64,000 nt of DNA from Deinococcus planocerae (GCF_002869765.1 NZ_PNOR01000018.1:1-64000), one strand, 5' to 3'. Shown: positions 14,319 to 25,387, counted from the first letter of the stretch. Notes: generated by a model from the sequence alone, not told the origin. Made by a program: numbers and translations.

Positions 14319-15104
14319 GTGGACGGGTCGGTCGAGAGGAGAGACGCCCTGCTGGCGGACGCGCAGCGGGCGGTGGGCGAGCATCGGCGCCGGGTGGCGG
14401 AGGCGCGGGCGCGCGAGCACGTGGGGGCGGCGGGCTGGGCGCAGACGAGCACGCTGGAGGCGATCATCCGGGCGGGGCGCGAGGGCCTGGCCGCGACCGA
14501 CGCGCTGCGGCAGGTCGTGCGCCTGACGACCGAGCAGGTGCGGACGCTGCCGCTGGCCGCCCCGGGCGAGACGCGCGAGGCCCAGGCGCAGGCGCTCTCG
14601 GAGATCGTCCAGAGCGGCGAGGAGCAGCTCGGCGCCGCCGAGGCCCTCGACGCGCTGGTGCGCCGCGCGCTTGACGAGGTGGCCCAGACGCCCGTGAGCG
14701 AGGTGAGCGTCCAGGCCCTGCGCCGGATTCACGAGCGGTTGCAGGCGCAGGTCGGCGCCCTCTCGACCATCATCGAGGCGGCGCGGGCGCAATCGGACAC
14801 CCTCGAACAGATCGCCCGGCTGGAGCGGGTGAGTGCCGATCACCTTCAGCGGGTGGAGGCCATCCGGCAGCTCGGCGCCCAGGAGGAGGTGCAGGCGCTG
14901 GGCGAGATCGGCGAGGAGGTCGTGGAACGTATCGCCGAACTCGACGAGGCCAACTCCCGCCAACTGGGGGTCCTGGCCCGCATCGGGGAGGCGGTGGTCG
15001 AGAAGGTGGCAGAGACGGGCACCACCCCTTCCGAGCAGGTTCAGGCCCTCGAAGACCTCGCCCACGCCGCGCAGGACAGGGCCGAGAAGTTGCGGGGACG
15101 CTGA
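14319..15104 (+). CDS. Alanine-rich helical repeat (coiled-coil) protein, function unknown
   Basis: About 261 residues, no signal peptide, no membrane segment. The whole chain is helical, rich in Ala, Glu, Gln and Arg. It contains degenerate repeats that each open with [A/T]L-x-x-I (TLEAIIRAG, ALSEIVQSG, ALRRIHERL, TLEQIARLE, ALGEIGEEV), spaced roughly 30-40 residues. No enzyme motif was found. GTG 14319 is the first plausible start; no clear RBS or -10 helps, and a start at the CTG near 14348 behind GAGAGGAGAG is possible. Strong GC3 bias supports coding. Confidence 0.6.
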   Translation: MDGSVERRDALLADAQRAVGEHRRRVAEARAREHVGAAGWAQTSTLEAIIRAGREGLAATDALRQVVRLTTEQVRTLPLAAPGETREAQAQALSEIVQSGEEQLGAAEALDALVRRALDEVAQTPVSEVSVQALRRIHERLQAQVGALSTIIEAARAQSDTLEQIARLERVSADHLQRVEAIRQLGAQEEVQALGEIGEEVVERIAELDEANSRQLGVLARIGEAVVEKVAETGTTPSEQVQALEDLAHAAQDRAEKLRGR

Positions 15105-15229
15105 GGGCAGGGGCCCGCAACCCGGGCCCCGTCACGAGAGGGCCCGTTCGCGCCGCCTGCCCGAACCCGGGGACGCAAAGCCGCGGCCCTTGTCTACCCC
15201 TGCACACCTTCGCTTCCCCACCCCGCGCC

Positions 15230-15235
15230 TATGCT
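15230..15235 (+). promoter_or_regulatory. -10 hexamer TATGCT of the ilvA leader
   Basis: Ends 6 nt before the ATG of a 12-residue leader ORF (15242), leaving about 130 nt of transcript before ilvA. Confidence 0.5.
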
Positions 15236-15241
15236 CTCCCC

Positions 15242-15280
15242 ATGCAGGCGGCGCGAATTTGTGGGGCTCCCGGGGACTGA
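15242..15280 (+). CDS. Candidate leader peptide upstream of ilvA
   Basis: 12 codons: MQAARICGAPGD. It starts at the predicted transcript 5' end and ends before the attenuator hairpin. The middle codons CGA-ATT-TGT are unusual for this genome, where CGC/ATC/TGC dominate. Its 3' half lies in the left arm of stem GTGGGGC (15261-15267)/GCCCCAC (15299-15305). It could act as a ribosome sensor for ilvA attenuation; no experimental support. Confidence 0.4.
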   Translation: MQAARICGAPGD

Positions 15281-15309
15281 CGTTGCCGGGGCCCGCGCGC
15301 CCCACGTTC

Positions 15310-15340
15310 ACCCCCGCTGGAGTGGCGGGGGTCTTTTCTT
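15310..15340 (+). terminator. Terminator inside the ilvA leader (attenuator candidate)
   Basis: ACCCCCGC (15310-15317) pairs perfectly with GCGGGGGT (15325-15332), followed by CTTTTCTT, only 19 nt before the ilvA ATG. A terminator between promoter and gene implies conditional read-through. Confidence 0.7.
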
Positions 15341-15358
15341 GGCGAGGAGAATAGGCAC

Positions 15359-16904
<1,546 letters not shown>

Positions 16905-16906
<2 letters not shown>

Positions 16907-16972
16907 CTGTCAGTGGTCAGCCGTCAGCGATCAGCAAAACAGGTTCTTTCTGACGGCTGAGAGCTGACCGCT
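16905..16972. repeat. Intergenic inverted repeat between ilvA and a convergent gene
   Basis: A 23-bp arm at 16905-16927 matches the reverse complement of 16950-16972 at 19 of 23 positions, with a perfect core CAGCCGTCAG/CTGACGGCTG and a 22-nt loop. It overlaps the ilvA stop codon and ends 2 bp before the stop of the convergent gene, so it could terminate both. The arms are built from GTCAG-like units, typical of dispersed repeats. Confidence 0.65.
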
Positions 16973-16973
16973 C

Positions 16974-17938
16974 TCAAGGCAGTTCCACCACCCGCACGTT
17001 CCCGCCCCGCGCGCTGAGGTACGACAGCCTCTTTCCGTCCGGGCTGACGTTCCAGTCTCCCTGGCGGACCTGATCGCCGAGGTCGCCGAGGGTGCGCCAG
17101 GCGTTCGTCTGGGCGTTGTACTCGCGCAGGACGTGGGGGGAGCCGTCGGCGCGCAGGGGGATCAACAGGAGACGCCGGGCGTCGCGCCAGCGGTAGGAGC
17201 CGAAGGCGTCCAGCTTGCGCGGCGCCGCGCCCGAGGTGGGCCGCAGCCACAGGCCGTTGCGGCCCGGCGAGTCGAAGGCGACGTAGTAGATGACGCGCGA
17301 GCCGTCCGGGCTGACGCTCACCCCCCGGAAGGAGAGGGCGGAGGCGAGGGTGCGGCGGGCCCCCGTGCGCGTGTCGAGGGTAAAGAGGTCGCGGTCGCGG
17401 TTCGCCGCGCTGCGCTTGCCGTTCAGCAGGAGGGTCGTCTCATTCAGCCACCCGCTGATCCCGCCCCCGTAAAGGGTGGCGACCTGACGCGGCGAGCCGA
17501 ACACGTCCGCCACGAAGACGCGGGTGGCGCGGCGGTCGAAGTTCCCCGCCGTGTCGCTGCGCGCGAACGCGAGCCGGTTCTCCGAGGCCGTCCACGTCAC
17601 GTCCCCGCCGCGCGTGGGGAGGGTAAATCTCCGCCCGTCCGCGAGCCGCTCGATGGTGGTGTTCTCGCCCGTCCCCGGCCTGACCGCCCAGCGCAGCTTC
17701 GGAGAGAAGAAGGCGACGGTGGAGAAACGGCGGCTCACCGTCTCCCCGTCCGCCGACACCTGATAGATGCCCGTGGCGGAGCGCGCGGGCGGCCCGTCGA
17801 GGAAGAGCAGGGCCTGGGAGTCGGGCGTCCACACCGCGCCGGGGCAGCACGTGCCCGAGAGCACAGCCCGCGACGGCAGCGTGGCGGCGAGCGAGGAGGC
17901 CGGGAGGGCGAGGGCCAGGGCGAGGGCGAGGGCCCGTC

Positions 17939-17942
<4 letters not shown>
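16974..17942 (-). CDS. Secreted beta-propeller (TolB/WD40-like) protein
   Basis: 322 residues. Signal peptide VRRALALALALALPASSLA, then repeated propeller blades with the motif WTPDSQALLFL, WTASENRLAFARS, VSPDGSRVIYYV and VSPDGKRLSYLS. Two adjacent cysteines (GTCCPGAVW) follow the mature N-terminus. The GTG start at 17942 overlaps the stop of the M23 peptidase gene (GTGA), so the two are coupled; the frame is open further upstream within that gene. Probably periplasmic; ligand unknown. Confidence 0.8.
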
Positions 17943-18661
<719 letters not shown>

Positions 18662-18747
18662 GGGGGATGTTCGCCCGCCGCCGCCTTCAAGACGGTGCGG
18701 ACGGTTACACGGGGGCTCAGGTTCCAAACCGTCAGGCTCTTCTCCGT

Positions 18748-18762
18748 TAGTCTTCTTAGTCT
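18748..18762 (+). promoter_or_regulatory. Doubled -10 hexamer TAGTCT upstream of der
   Basis: TAGTCT occurs at 18748-18753 and again at 18757-18762. The first ends 9 nt before ATG 18763, which opens a 17-residue leader frame. The -35 region is weak. Confidence 0.4.
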
Positions 18763-18816
18763 ATGGCCCGCCCAGCCTGGAGACAGGCGGCGGGCAGCGG
18801 CGAAACCTCCTGCTGA
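18763..18816 (+). CDS. Candidate upstream ORF in the der leader
   Basis: 17 codons, MARPAWRQAAGSGETSC. It begins at the predicted mRNA 5' end and its TGA (18814-18816) lies in the loop of the 11-bp hairpin that precedes the der RBS, so a ribosome translating it would melt the left arm. Existence is inferred from position only. Confidence 0.3.
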   Translation: MARPAWRQAAGSGETSC

Positions 18817-18845
18817 CGCCAAGGAGGTTTCGACACCGAAAGGAG
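18801..18845 (+). promoter_or_regulatory. Alternative hairpins covering the der ribosome-binding region
   Basis: Perfect 11-bp stem CGAAACCTCCT (18801-18811)/AGGAGGTTTCG (18822-18832). The TTTCG of its right arm can instead pair with CGAAA at 18837-18841, which abuts the der RBS AAAGGAG (18839-18845). The two pairings exclude each other. Confidence 0.55.
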
Positions 18846-18852
18846 CGTCCAC

Positions 18853-20178
<1,326 letters not shown>

Positions 20179-20192
20179 GTCACACCGTCAGG

Positions 20193-20229
20193 AAAGGCCG
20201 TCCGGCGTGTGGGGCGGCCCTTTTCCTTT
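20193..20229 (+). terminator. Terminator after der
   Basis: GGCCGTCC pairs with GGGCGGCC (one G-T), followed by CTTTTCCTTT. Confidence 0.75.
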
Positions 20230-20693
20230 CAACCGCGACGACGCAGCGAGGCGACAAGCAGCAGCAAGGCGCCCACCCCGCCCACGAACGCGAAGAACGA
20301 CCCCACCACCCCGGGCGGCGCGGCGTCCGAGGAGGCGAGCATAGAGAGCTGAATCAGCGCGATCAGGGCCACGCAGAAGAACTTCAGGCCCGCCGAGGCT
20401 TCCCGCGCGGCGGCCCGGTTGCGCTCGGGCGAGCCCAGGTCGGGCATGTTGATCACGCCGATCTTCTCCGTGTACGAGAGCAGCCCGTAGAGAAACAGCA
20501 TGATCGTCGGCAGGAGGATCAGCCGTCCCTTACTTCCCAGCGTGGGCGGCGCGTTCAGGTTCATGCGCAGGGGCAGACTCTCGGGAAGAGCCGCCCAGTG
20601 ATAGGCCAGCCACAGGAATGTCCCCACCAGCACGGCCAGCGCCGCCCCGTTGGTGGCCCGGCGGAAGCGGGAGGGCGGGGCCGGGTGCTCCAC
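20229..20693 (-). CDS. Small integral membrane protein, DUF1648-like
   Basis: 154 residues with four predicted membrane helices (near 17-33, 60-78, 104-122, 130-148). The segment LPESLPLRMNLNAPPTLGSKG after helix 1 resembles the LP-x-x-IP-x-x-x-N...GSK signature of DUF1648 proteins. GTG 20693 overlaps the stop of the preceding gene (TAGTG); the long open frame upstream to 22598 is antisense to other genes. Function unknown. Confidence 0.65.
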   Translation of the reverse strand: MEHPAPPSRFRRATNGAALAVLVGTFLWLAYHWAALPESLPLRMNLNAPPTLGSKGRLILLPTIMLFLYGLLSYTEKIGVINMPDLGSPERNRAAAREASAGLKFFCVALIALIQLSMLASSDAAPPGVVGSFFAFVGGVGALLLLVASLRRRG

Positions 20694-21049
20694 TACTCCG
20701 CCTGCCCCTCCCGCATCGCCACCCAGTCCTCCCACGCGAGGGCGGGCAGCAGCGCGAAGCTCCCGACGAAGAGCGTGGCGACCGCCGCGGGAAGGCGCAC
20801 CGCCGTCTTGCCGTTCAGCACGAGGTAGAGGGCTCCCAGGGTGCTGAGCGCCCCCACGTCCATGAACATGACGCGGGCGAAGGTGCTCTGTCTCAACGTG
20901 CCGCCGAGGCCGAGGTCGTCGGGGCGGGCGCGGCCCAGCACGGCGGTCAGGACGAGGAGGACGAACAGCGAGGCATAGAGCCTGAGCCGTTCGGGACCGG
21001 GGGCGCGGTACTTTTCGAGCCACGCGGGGGTGGGCGCCGTTTTCGTCAT
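20693..21049 (-). CDS. Small membrane protein, function unknown
   Basis: 118 residues, starting MTKTAPTPAWLEKY. Three hydrophobic helices (LRLYASLFVLLVLTAVLG; DVGALSTLGALYLVL; AAVATLFVGSFALLPALAW) and an acidic C-terminus. One-base overlap with the next membrane protein gene indicates an operon. No family recognised. Confidence 0.65.
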   Translation of the reverse strand: MTKTAPTPAWLEKYRAPGPERLRLYASLFVLLVLTAVLGRARPDDLGLGGTLRQSTFARVMFMDVGALSTLGALYLVLNGKTAVRLPAAVATLFVGSFALLPALAWEDWVAMREGQAE

Positions 21050-21156
21050 GGCCCAGCGTACCCGTTCCCGGCGGCAGGGAGGACCGGGCCTTCCCCTCCT
21101 CAACGTCTTCACACCCGCCCCATGCCCCCCTGTGCATACCGTGACCTCTGGGAAAC

Positions 21157-21273
21157 GTGGTCCGGTGGCTGCTGGGAGGGCTCGTCGTCTTCAGTCTCGC
21201 GGCGTGCGGCCCGGCGAACGGGGGCGAGAACGACGACGAGAACGAGGAGAACGAGAGTGGCGGCGCCAACTGA
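21157..21273 (+). CDS. Very small acidic lipoprotein, 38 residues
   Basis: GTG start; VVRWLLGGLVVFSLAAC forms a short lipoprotein signal with lipobox LAAC, followed by a 21-residue tail of almost only Gly, Asn, Asp and Glu. Stop at 21271-21273. An in-frame TGA just upstream (about 21142) bounds the frame, so it cannot be longer except by a non-standard CTG start. No RBS is obvious. Lies divergently next to the membrane-protein pair and before the sugar dehydrogenase gene. The signal-plus-lipobox pattern supports it. Confidence 0.55.
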   Translation: MVRWLLGGLVVFSLAACGPANGGENDDENEENESGGAN

Positions 21274-21350
21274 GCGGCCCGTGCGGGCCGGGTCCGGGCG
21301 CGTCCTGCCCCGCTTACACTTCGTGCCCGGGTGACCCGGCACACTGGTGT

Positions 21351-22484
21351 ATGTCCACAACCCGCCTCTTCGCCGCGCTGACCCTCGCCGCCTGGCTCTC
21401 CTCCGCGTGCGCCCAGAACAACCAGAGCGCCGCCCCGCAGGTCCGCTTCACCCCCTTCGTGAGCGGCCTGGAACAGGTCACCACCCTCACCCACGCGGGC
21501 GACGGTTCGGGCCGCCTGTACGCCACCGAGCAGGGCGGGCGCGTGCGGGTGATCGAGCGGGGGAGGCTGCGCGCCCAGCCGTTCCTCGACGTGGGCACCC
21601 TGACCCGGGCGGGCGGCGAGCGGGGCCTCCTGGGCCTCGCCTTCGATCCCGGCTACAAGACCAACCGCCGCCTGTACGTCCACTACACCGACCGGAGCGG
21701 AAACACGGTGCTCGCCCGCTACACGGCCACCCCCGACTTCTCCCGCGCCGAGCCGGGGAGCGCCCGCATCCTCTTTACCGCCGAGCAGCCCTACGCCAAC
21801 CACAACGGGGGTCAGGTGGCCTTCGGGCCCGACGGTTTCCTGTACCTGGGGCTGGGGGACGGCGGGTCGGGGGGCGATCCGCAGAATTTCGGGCAAAACC
21901 TCGCCTCGCCCCTGGGCAAGATCTTGCGCTTCGACGTCGGGGGTGACGCGGCGCGGCCCGCCCCCGGCAATCCGTTCCTCGGTCGGCAGGGCGCCAACCC
22001 CAACATCTGGGCGTACGGTCTGCGCAACCCCTGGCGCTTTTCCTTCGACCGCGTTTCGGGTGACCTGATCATCGCCGACGTGGGCCAAAACGAGTTCGAG
22101 GAGGTGGACCGCCAGCCCAGGAGCAGCCGGGGCGGCGAGAACTACGGCTGGCGCGTGCGCGAGGGCCGTTCGTGCTTCGACCCGCCGAGCGGCTGCCGCT
22201 CCCAGGGCCTGACCGACCCGGTGCTGCAATACGGGCGCGACGAGGGCCAGAGCGTCACGGGCGGGTACGTGTACCGGGGAAGCGCCCTCCCCGCGCTCAA
22301 GGGGCAGTACGTCTTCGGCGACTTCGGCACGGGGAACGTCTGGGCCGCTCCCACGACCGGGCAGAACTGGAACAAGGTCAGGATCGGGCGGGTGCAAAAT
22401 CCCTCCGCCTTCGGGGAAGACGAGGCGGGAGAACTGTACGTGGCCGAGTACGGCAGCGGGCGGGTGCTCAAGCTGGGCCGCTGA
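21351..22484 (+). CDS. PQQ-dependent aldose sugar dehydrogenase-type lipoprotein
   Basis: 377 residues. Signal with lipobox LSSAC near 20. Six-bladed propeller of the soluble glucose/aldose dehydrogenase family: catalytic-His region YANHNGGQVAFGPDGFLYLG near 145-164 followed by LGDGGSGGDPQN, then GLRNPWRFSFDR, IADVGQNEFEEVD, GENYGWRVREG, SVTGGYVYRG and YVFGDFGTGNVW. Oxidises sugars in the periplasm if PQQ is available; no PQQ biosynthesis genes are in the window. ATG 21351 is the first start giving a signal peptide. Confidence 0.9.
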   Translation: MSTTRLFAALTLAAWLSSACAQNNQSAAPQVRFTPFVSGLEQVTTLTHAGDGSGRLYATEQGGRVRVIERGRLRAQPFLDVGTLTRAGGERGLLGLAFDPGYKTNRRLYVHYTDRSGNTVLARYTATPDFSRAEPGSARILFTAEQPYANHNGGQVAFGPDGFLYLGLGDGGSGGDPQNFGQNLASPLGKILRFDVGGDAARPAPGNPFLGRQGANPNIWAYGLRNPWRFSFDRVSGDLIIADVGQNEFEEVDRQPRSSRGGENYGWRVREGRSCFDPPSGCRSQGLTDPVLQYGRDEGQSVTGGYVYRGSALPALKGQYVFGDFGTGNVWAAPTTGQNWNKVRIGRVQNPSAFGEDEAGELYVAEYGSGRVLKLGR

Positions 22485-22620
22485 GGCCTGCCCCGCCCCG
22501 ACCACGGGTGCGCACCGGGCGTCCGGTTCCTCCGAACAGACCCCCGGCGCTCCGCTTCCCTCGGCCCACAGGTGACGGGAAGGCCCCCCGAGCCCCAAGC
22601 TTGGGGAGGCGGCTTACCTT

Positions 22621-22806
22621 TTGACCGCGTGTCCTGCTCCAGCGTGGGGGCACGTCACCTCCCAGGCCACGGAAGACGACGGGCGCCGAAACCCCTATAA
22701 GGACCCGCTCACCATCGCCGTCTCGGTGGCCGCGCAACTGCTGCAAGTGCTGGAAGTCCCCGTCGTGGCCGCCGCGCCCATCCCCTCCACCTCCCCAGAG
22801 GGGTGA
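22621..22806 (+). CDS. Doubtful small ORF in the 22485-22880 intergenic stretch
   Basis: 61 codons from a TTG. The 5' half has ordinary non-coding composition, but the 3' half (DPLTIAVSVAAQLLQVLEVPVVAAAPIP) has the GC3 bias of real genes and could be the end of a small hydrophobic peptide. No RBS, -10 or homology recognised. The rest of this 396-bp gap holds only the ccdA terminator. Confidence 0.22.
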   Translation: MTACPAPAWGHVTSQATEDDGRRNPYKDPLTIAVSVAAQLLQVLEVPVVAAAPIPSTSPEG

Positions 22807-22837
22807 ACGGGGGGGAGAAAAGGGCGTGGCGCAGCAG

Positions 22838-22868
22838 AAGAGGCCCCGGGATGCTTGCCCGGGGCCTC
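22838..22868 (-). terminator. Hairpin terminator of the thioredoxin-ccdA operon
   Basis: Perfect 10-bp inverted repeat AGGCCCCGGG (22841-22850)/CCCGGGGCCT (22858-22867), 13 bp beyond the ccdA stop on the minus strand; the T-tract is weak (CTTCTGC). Confidence 0.6.
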
Positions 22869-22880
22869 CTCGTGAGGCTC

Positions 22881-23621
22881 TTACCGCCCGATCTGGTCGA
22901 GTTCCCCCCGGACCGCCCCCGTTTCCTCCAAAAAGGCCAGGTTCTGCACGTAGGGCACGCGCTCCACGATGAAGGTCTGCGCGGCGCGGTCCACCCCCAG
23001 GGCCATGCCGACGGCAAAGAGGGCCAGCACCACCCCGAAGGCCCGCTGTAACCCGCCCAGGTTCCGCAGCAGGGCCGGCATCCGGGTCAGGAGGCGCCGC
23101 CCTCCCACCATCACCGCGAACATGGGGAGGGCCACGCCGAGCGCGTAGGCGGTCGTGACGGCGGCGGCGAAGGTCGTCACCTGCCCGCTGAGCGCCAGGG
23201 TGGTCACGCTCGCCAGGATCGGCCCCACACAGGGCGTCCAGACGAGGCCGAGGGTGGCGCCCACGAGCAGACCGCCCACGAACCCGTCCCCGCCGCCGCG
23301 CGCTGCCCCCTGCGGCACCGCCCGCGCGGCGAGTTGCTCGAAACGGCGACCCAGCGCCGGGACCGCCAGCGTCAGCCCGAAGGCGAACAGCAGGGCGACG
23401 GCCCCCCAGCGCAGGGCCTCAGCGGGGATGCCCAGCGCCGTGACGAGCGTGCTGAGAAAGAGTGTGAGGACCACGAAACTGCCGATAAATCCGGCGACGA
23501 TGCCCCAGGGCCGCGCCCGTCCACCCACCGTGCCCGAGAGCACCACGGGCAGCACCGGCAGGATGCACGGCGACAGCACGGTCAGCACGCCGCCGAGGAA
23601 GGCCACCAGCAGCAGGAGCAT
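22881..23621 (-). CDS. ccdA: CcdA/DsbD-type cytochrome c biogenesis transmembrane protein
   Basis: 246 residues, six membrane helices. The hallmark SPCILPVLPVVLSG at residues 17-30 and VWTPCVGPILASV near 130-142 place the two redox cysteines that carry electrons from cytoplasmic thioredoxin across the membrane. Starts 4 nt after the stop of the thioredoxin-like gene, its probable periplasmic partner. Together they form a thiol-reduction relay for extracytoplasmic proteins. Expression is likely driven by the ECF-type promoter at 24074-24103. Confidence 0.94.
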   Translation of the reverse strand: MLLLLVAFLGGVLTVLSPCILPVLPVVLSGTVGGRARPWGIVAGFIGSFVVLTLFLSTLVTALGIPAEALRWGAVALLFAFGLTLAVPALGRRFEQLAARAVPQGAARGGGDGFVGGLLVGATLGLVWTPCVGPILASVTTLALSGQVTTFAAAVTTAYALGVALPMFAVMVGGRRLLTRMPALLRNLGGLQRAFGVVLALFAVGMALGVDRAAQTFIVERVPYVQNLAFLEETGAVRGELDQIGR

Positions 23622-23625
23622 GGCG

Positions 23626-24057
23626 TTACCGCACCATGCCGGTCTTGGCGACGATCTCGCGCACGCCGCCGCCCGACCACTTGGTCAGCGCCCTCCCCCC
23701 CGCGTCCACAAGGACGAAGGTGTGCTGGGAGGTGATGCCGTACTGCCGCTTCAGGGCCGTCTCCCGGTCGTAGTCGGTCTTGAAGACGACCACGTTCCTC
23801 GGCAATCCCGCCAGATTCTTCGTGAGGTCGGCGTCGGCGGCCTTGCAGTTGGGGCACCACGTCGCGTGGAAGAACAGCACCCGCCGCATGCCCTTCGCGG
23901 CGTCAAAGGCGGCCTTGGAGTAGGGCTGGTACGCCGTCGTCTTCATCATGGAATCGCCCGTCATGCTATGCCCGGTCATCGTGTTGGACGAGGGCGCGGC
24001 GGCGAAGGCGGTGGCGAGCAGGGCGGCGGCGAGGGCGGACAGGTGGAACTTGTTCAT
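23626..24057 (-). CDS. Secreted thioredoxin-fold protein with Met/His-rich N-terminus
   Basis: 143 residues. Signal peptide MNKFHLSALAAALLATAFAAA, then a Met/Ser/His-rich stretch (SNTMTGHSMTGDSMM, residues ~24-38), then a thioredoxin domain with active site FFHATWCPNCKAAD (CPNC, ~72-75) and a cis-Pro-side segment ITSQHTFVLVD. The Met/His-rich stretch could bind copper, which is inference. RBS AGGAGG precedes ATG 24057. Operon with ccdA. Confidence 0.9.
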   Translation of the reverse strand: MNKFHLSALAAALLATAFAAAPSSNTMTGHSMTGDSMMKTTAYQPYSKAAFDAAKGMRRVLFFHATWCPNCKAADADLTKNLAGLPRNVVVFKTDYDRETALKRQYGITSQHTFVLVDAGGRALTKWSGGGVREIVAKTGMVR

Positions 24058-24073
24058 GTTGGCCTCCTGACCT

Positions 24074-24103
24074 GGGTACGGAGGGAAGGGGGCGAAGGTT
24101 CAA
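24074..24103 (-). promoter_or_regulatory. ECF-type promoter of the thioredoxin-ccdA operon
   Basis: Minus strand TTGAACCTT (24095-24103), 14-nt spacer, CGTACCC (24074-24080). Identical boxes and spacing occur before the sigma factor gene at 26028-26057. About 16 nt, including an RBS, separate it from ATG 24057. Confidence 0.75.
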
Positions 24104-24122
24104 TCGCCTTGCTGCGGACGGT

Positions 24123-24174
24123 GCAGAAGGCGGAAGGCCAGGGACGGGGTGCCTTCTGCCTTCGACCTTCCGCC
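24123..24174. repeat. Dispersed intergenic repeat built from GCAGAAGGC/CCTTCCGCC units
   Basis: GCAGAAGGC (24123-24131) pairs with GCCTTCTGC (24151-24159) and GGCGGAAGG (24130-24138) with CCTTCCGCC (24166-24174). A related copy beginning GTGCAGAAG lies at 34060. It sits between the thioredoxin promoter and the anti-sigma gene end. Confidence 0.5.
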
Positions 24175-24199
24175 CCCATCAGCCACCCGCGCGGAGGGT

Positions 24200-25387
24200 C
24201 TAATCCTCCAGCCGCCCCCTCGTCGTCAACGAGGCGTCGAGGAGCCGCACGCCCGCGCCGCCTCCGTCCACGGCGCCCTCGGCGACGGCGAAGGTGCCGC
24301 CGGGCAAGGTGGTCACGTCCATCGGGTGCCGGGCGGGCACGGGGGTCACCGCGCCGCTTTCCAGGTTCACCCGCGTCACCCGCCCCGCGCGGTCGCTCAG
24401 GAGGGCGAGGTCGCCGTTCAGGGTGAGCTTGTCGGGGGTGCCGGGCACGGCCCACTCGCGGCTCACGCGCCCGGAGTCGTCCAGCCGCAGGAGGCGGCCC
24501 CCCAGGTCGAGGACGAGCACGCCGTCCCGGGTCCCGGCCAGGGCGACGGGAGCCCCGCCCACCCGCCAGCGGGCCTGCACCCGCAGGCTGACGGGATCGA
24601 GGACACAGACCTCGCCGCCGAGATGATGGGTGACGTACAGCCGCCCCCCGCGCAGGAGCACGCCGTCCATCACGTCCGCGAGAGGCATCTCGCCCTCGTC
24701 GGCCAGGGCGACGACCGTTCCGCCGAGGCGGCCCACCTCGCCCCGGGCGCTCTTGAAGTAGACGGCCCCCTCCCCGGCGGCGAGCCCCGCCACCCCGCCC
24801 GGCACGGGAATGCCCCGCAACACGCGCAGGGGGTCGGGCTGGACCTCCAGCACCCGGTCGTTGGCGGCGTCGGCGAGGTAGATGCGGTTGCCCAGCCGCA
24901 CCCCTTCGGTGAACCACGCGGGCTGCCGTCCCCCGGTACTCACGGAGGCCCGCGCCCGGTCGCCCCGCACGAGCGTCACGGTCCCCGCGCGGTCGTTGCT
25001 CGCCACGATCAGGTCGGGCCCGGTGCTCACGACAACCGCCGGGTCGGGCAGGGGCCCCGCCGAGGTGCGCGAGCCCGGCAGCAGGGCCCCCGTCACGAGG
25101 AGGACTGTCAGCGCCGCCGCGAGGCCCAGGCCCCAGGCGGGGCGCAGGACCGGGGGCCTCTCGCGGCGGCGGGTCTGCCGGGCGCGGCTCAGAATGGCCG
25201 CGCGCACCCCGGGCGGGGGAGCCTGCCCGGGCACCTCCTCCAGCAGGGCGAGTTCGACCGAGCGGAGAAGAGCGAGTTCGCGGGCACAGTCGGGGCAACC
25301 CTCCAGGTGCGCGGCGACCTCTACCGGCAACGGCTCTCTCCGCAAGATGTGGGCTTCCAGCGCCTCACGGACCTCCGCACACGTCAC
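24200..25387 (-). CDS. Anti-sigma factor: zinc-finger domain plus membrane helix plus beta-propeller
   Basis: 395 residues. N-terminal anti-sigma zinc finger with H-x3-C-x2-C in AAHLEGCPDCARELALLRS (~32-42), one membrane helix (GLGLAAALTVLLVTGALL, ~90-107), and an extracytoplasmic domain of ~280 residues with NHL/propeller-type repeats (DLIVASNDRAGTVTLVRG, VYFKSARGEVGRLGG, GVLVLDLGGRLLRLD). GTG 25387 has the [11 protein letters not shown]; a longer start at 25411 would overlap the sigma stop. It presumably holds the upstream-encoded sigma factor until the propeller senses an envelope signal. Confidence 0.87.
   Translation of the reverse strand: MTCAEVREALEAHILRREPLPVEVAAHLEGCPDCARELALLRSVELALLEEVPGQAPPPGVRAAILSRARQTRRRERPPVLRPAWGLGLAAALTVLLVTGALLPGSRTSAGPLPDPAVVVSTGPDLIVASNDRAGTVTLVRGDRARASVSTGGRQPAWFTEGVRLGNRIYLADAANDRVLEVQPDPLRVLRGIPVPGGVAGLAAGEGAVYFKSARGEVGRLGGTVVALADEGEMPLADVMDGVLLRGGRLYVTHHLGGEVCVLDPVSLRVQARWRVGGAPVALAGTRDGVLVLDLGGRLLRLDDSGRVSREWAVPGTPDKLTLNGDLALLSDRAGRVTRVNLESGAVTPVPARHPMDVTTLPGGTFAVAEGAVDGGGAGVRLLDASLTTRGRLED

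Noticed and set aside
15261..15340. T-box riboswitch upstream of ilvA
   Set aside because: The T-box consensus (AGGGTGG-ACCGCG) and the stem I pattern are not present; only a leader ORF, a hairpin and a terminator are.
20229..22598. 789-codon minus-strand open frame
   Set aside because: Only its last 154 codons are a gene (20229-20693); the rest is antisense to the sugar dehydrogenase and neighbours, an effect of high GC removing stop codons.
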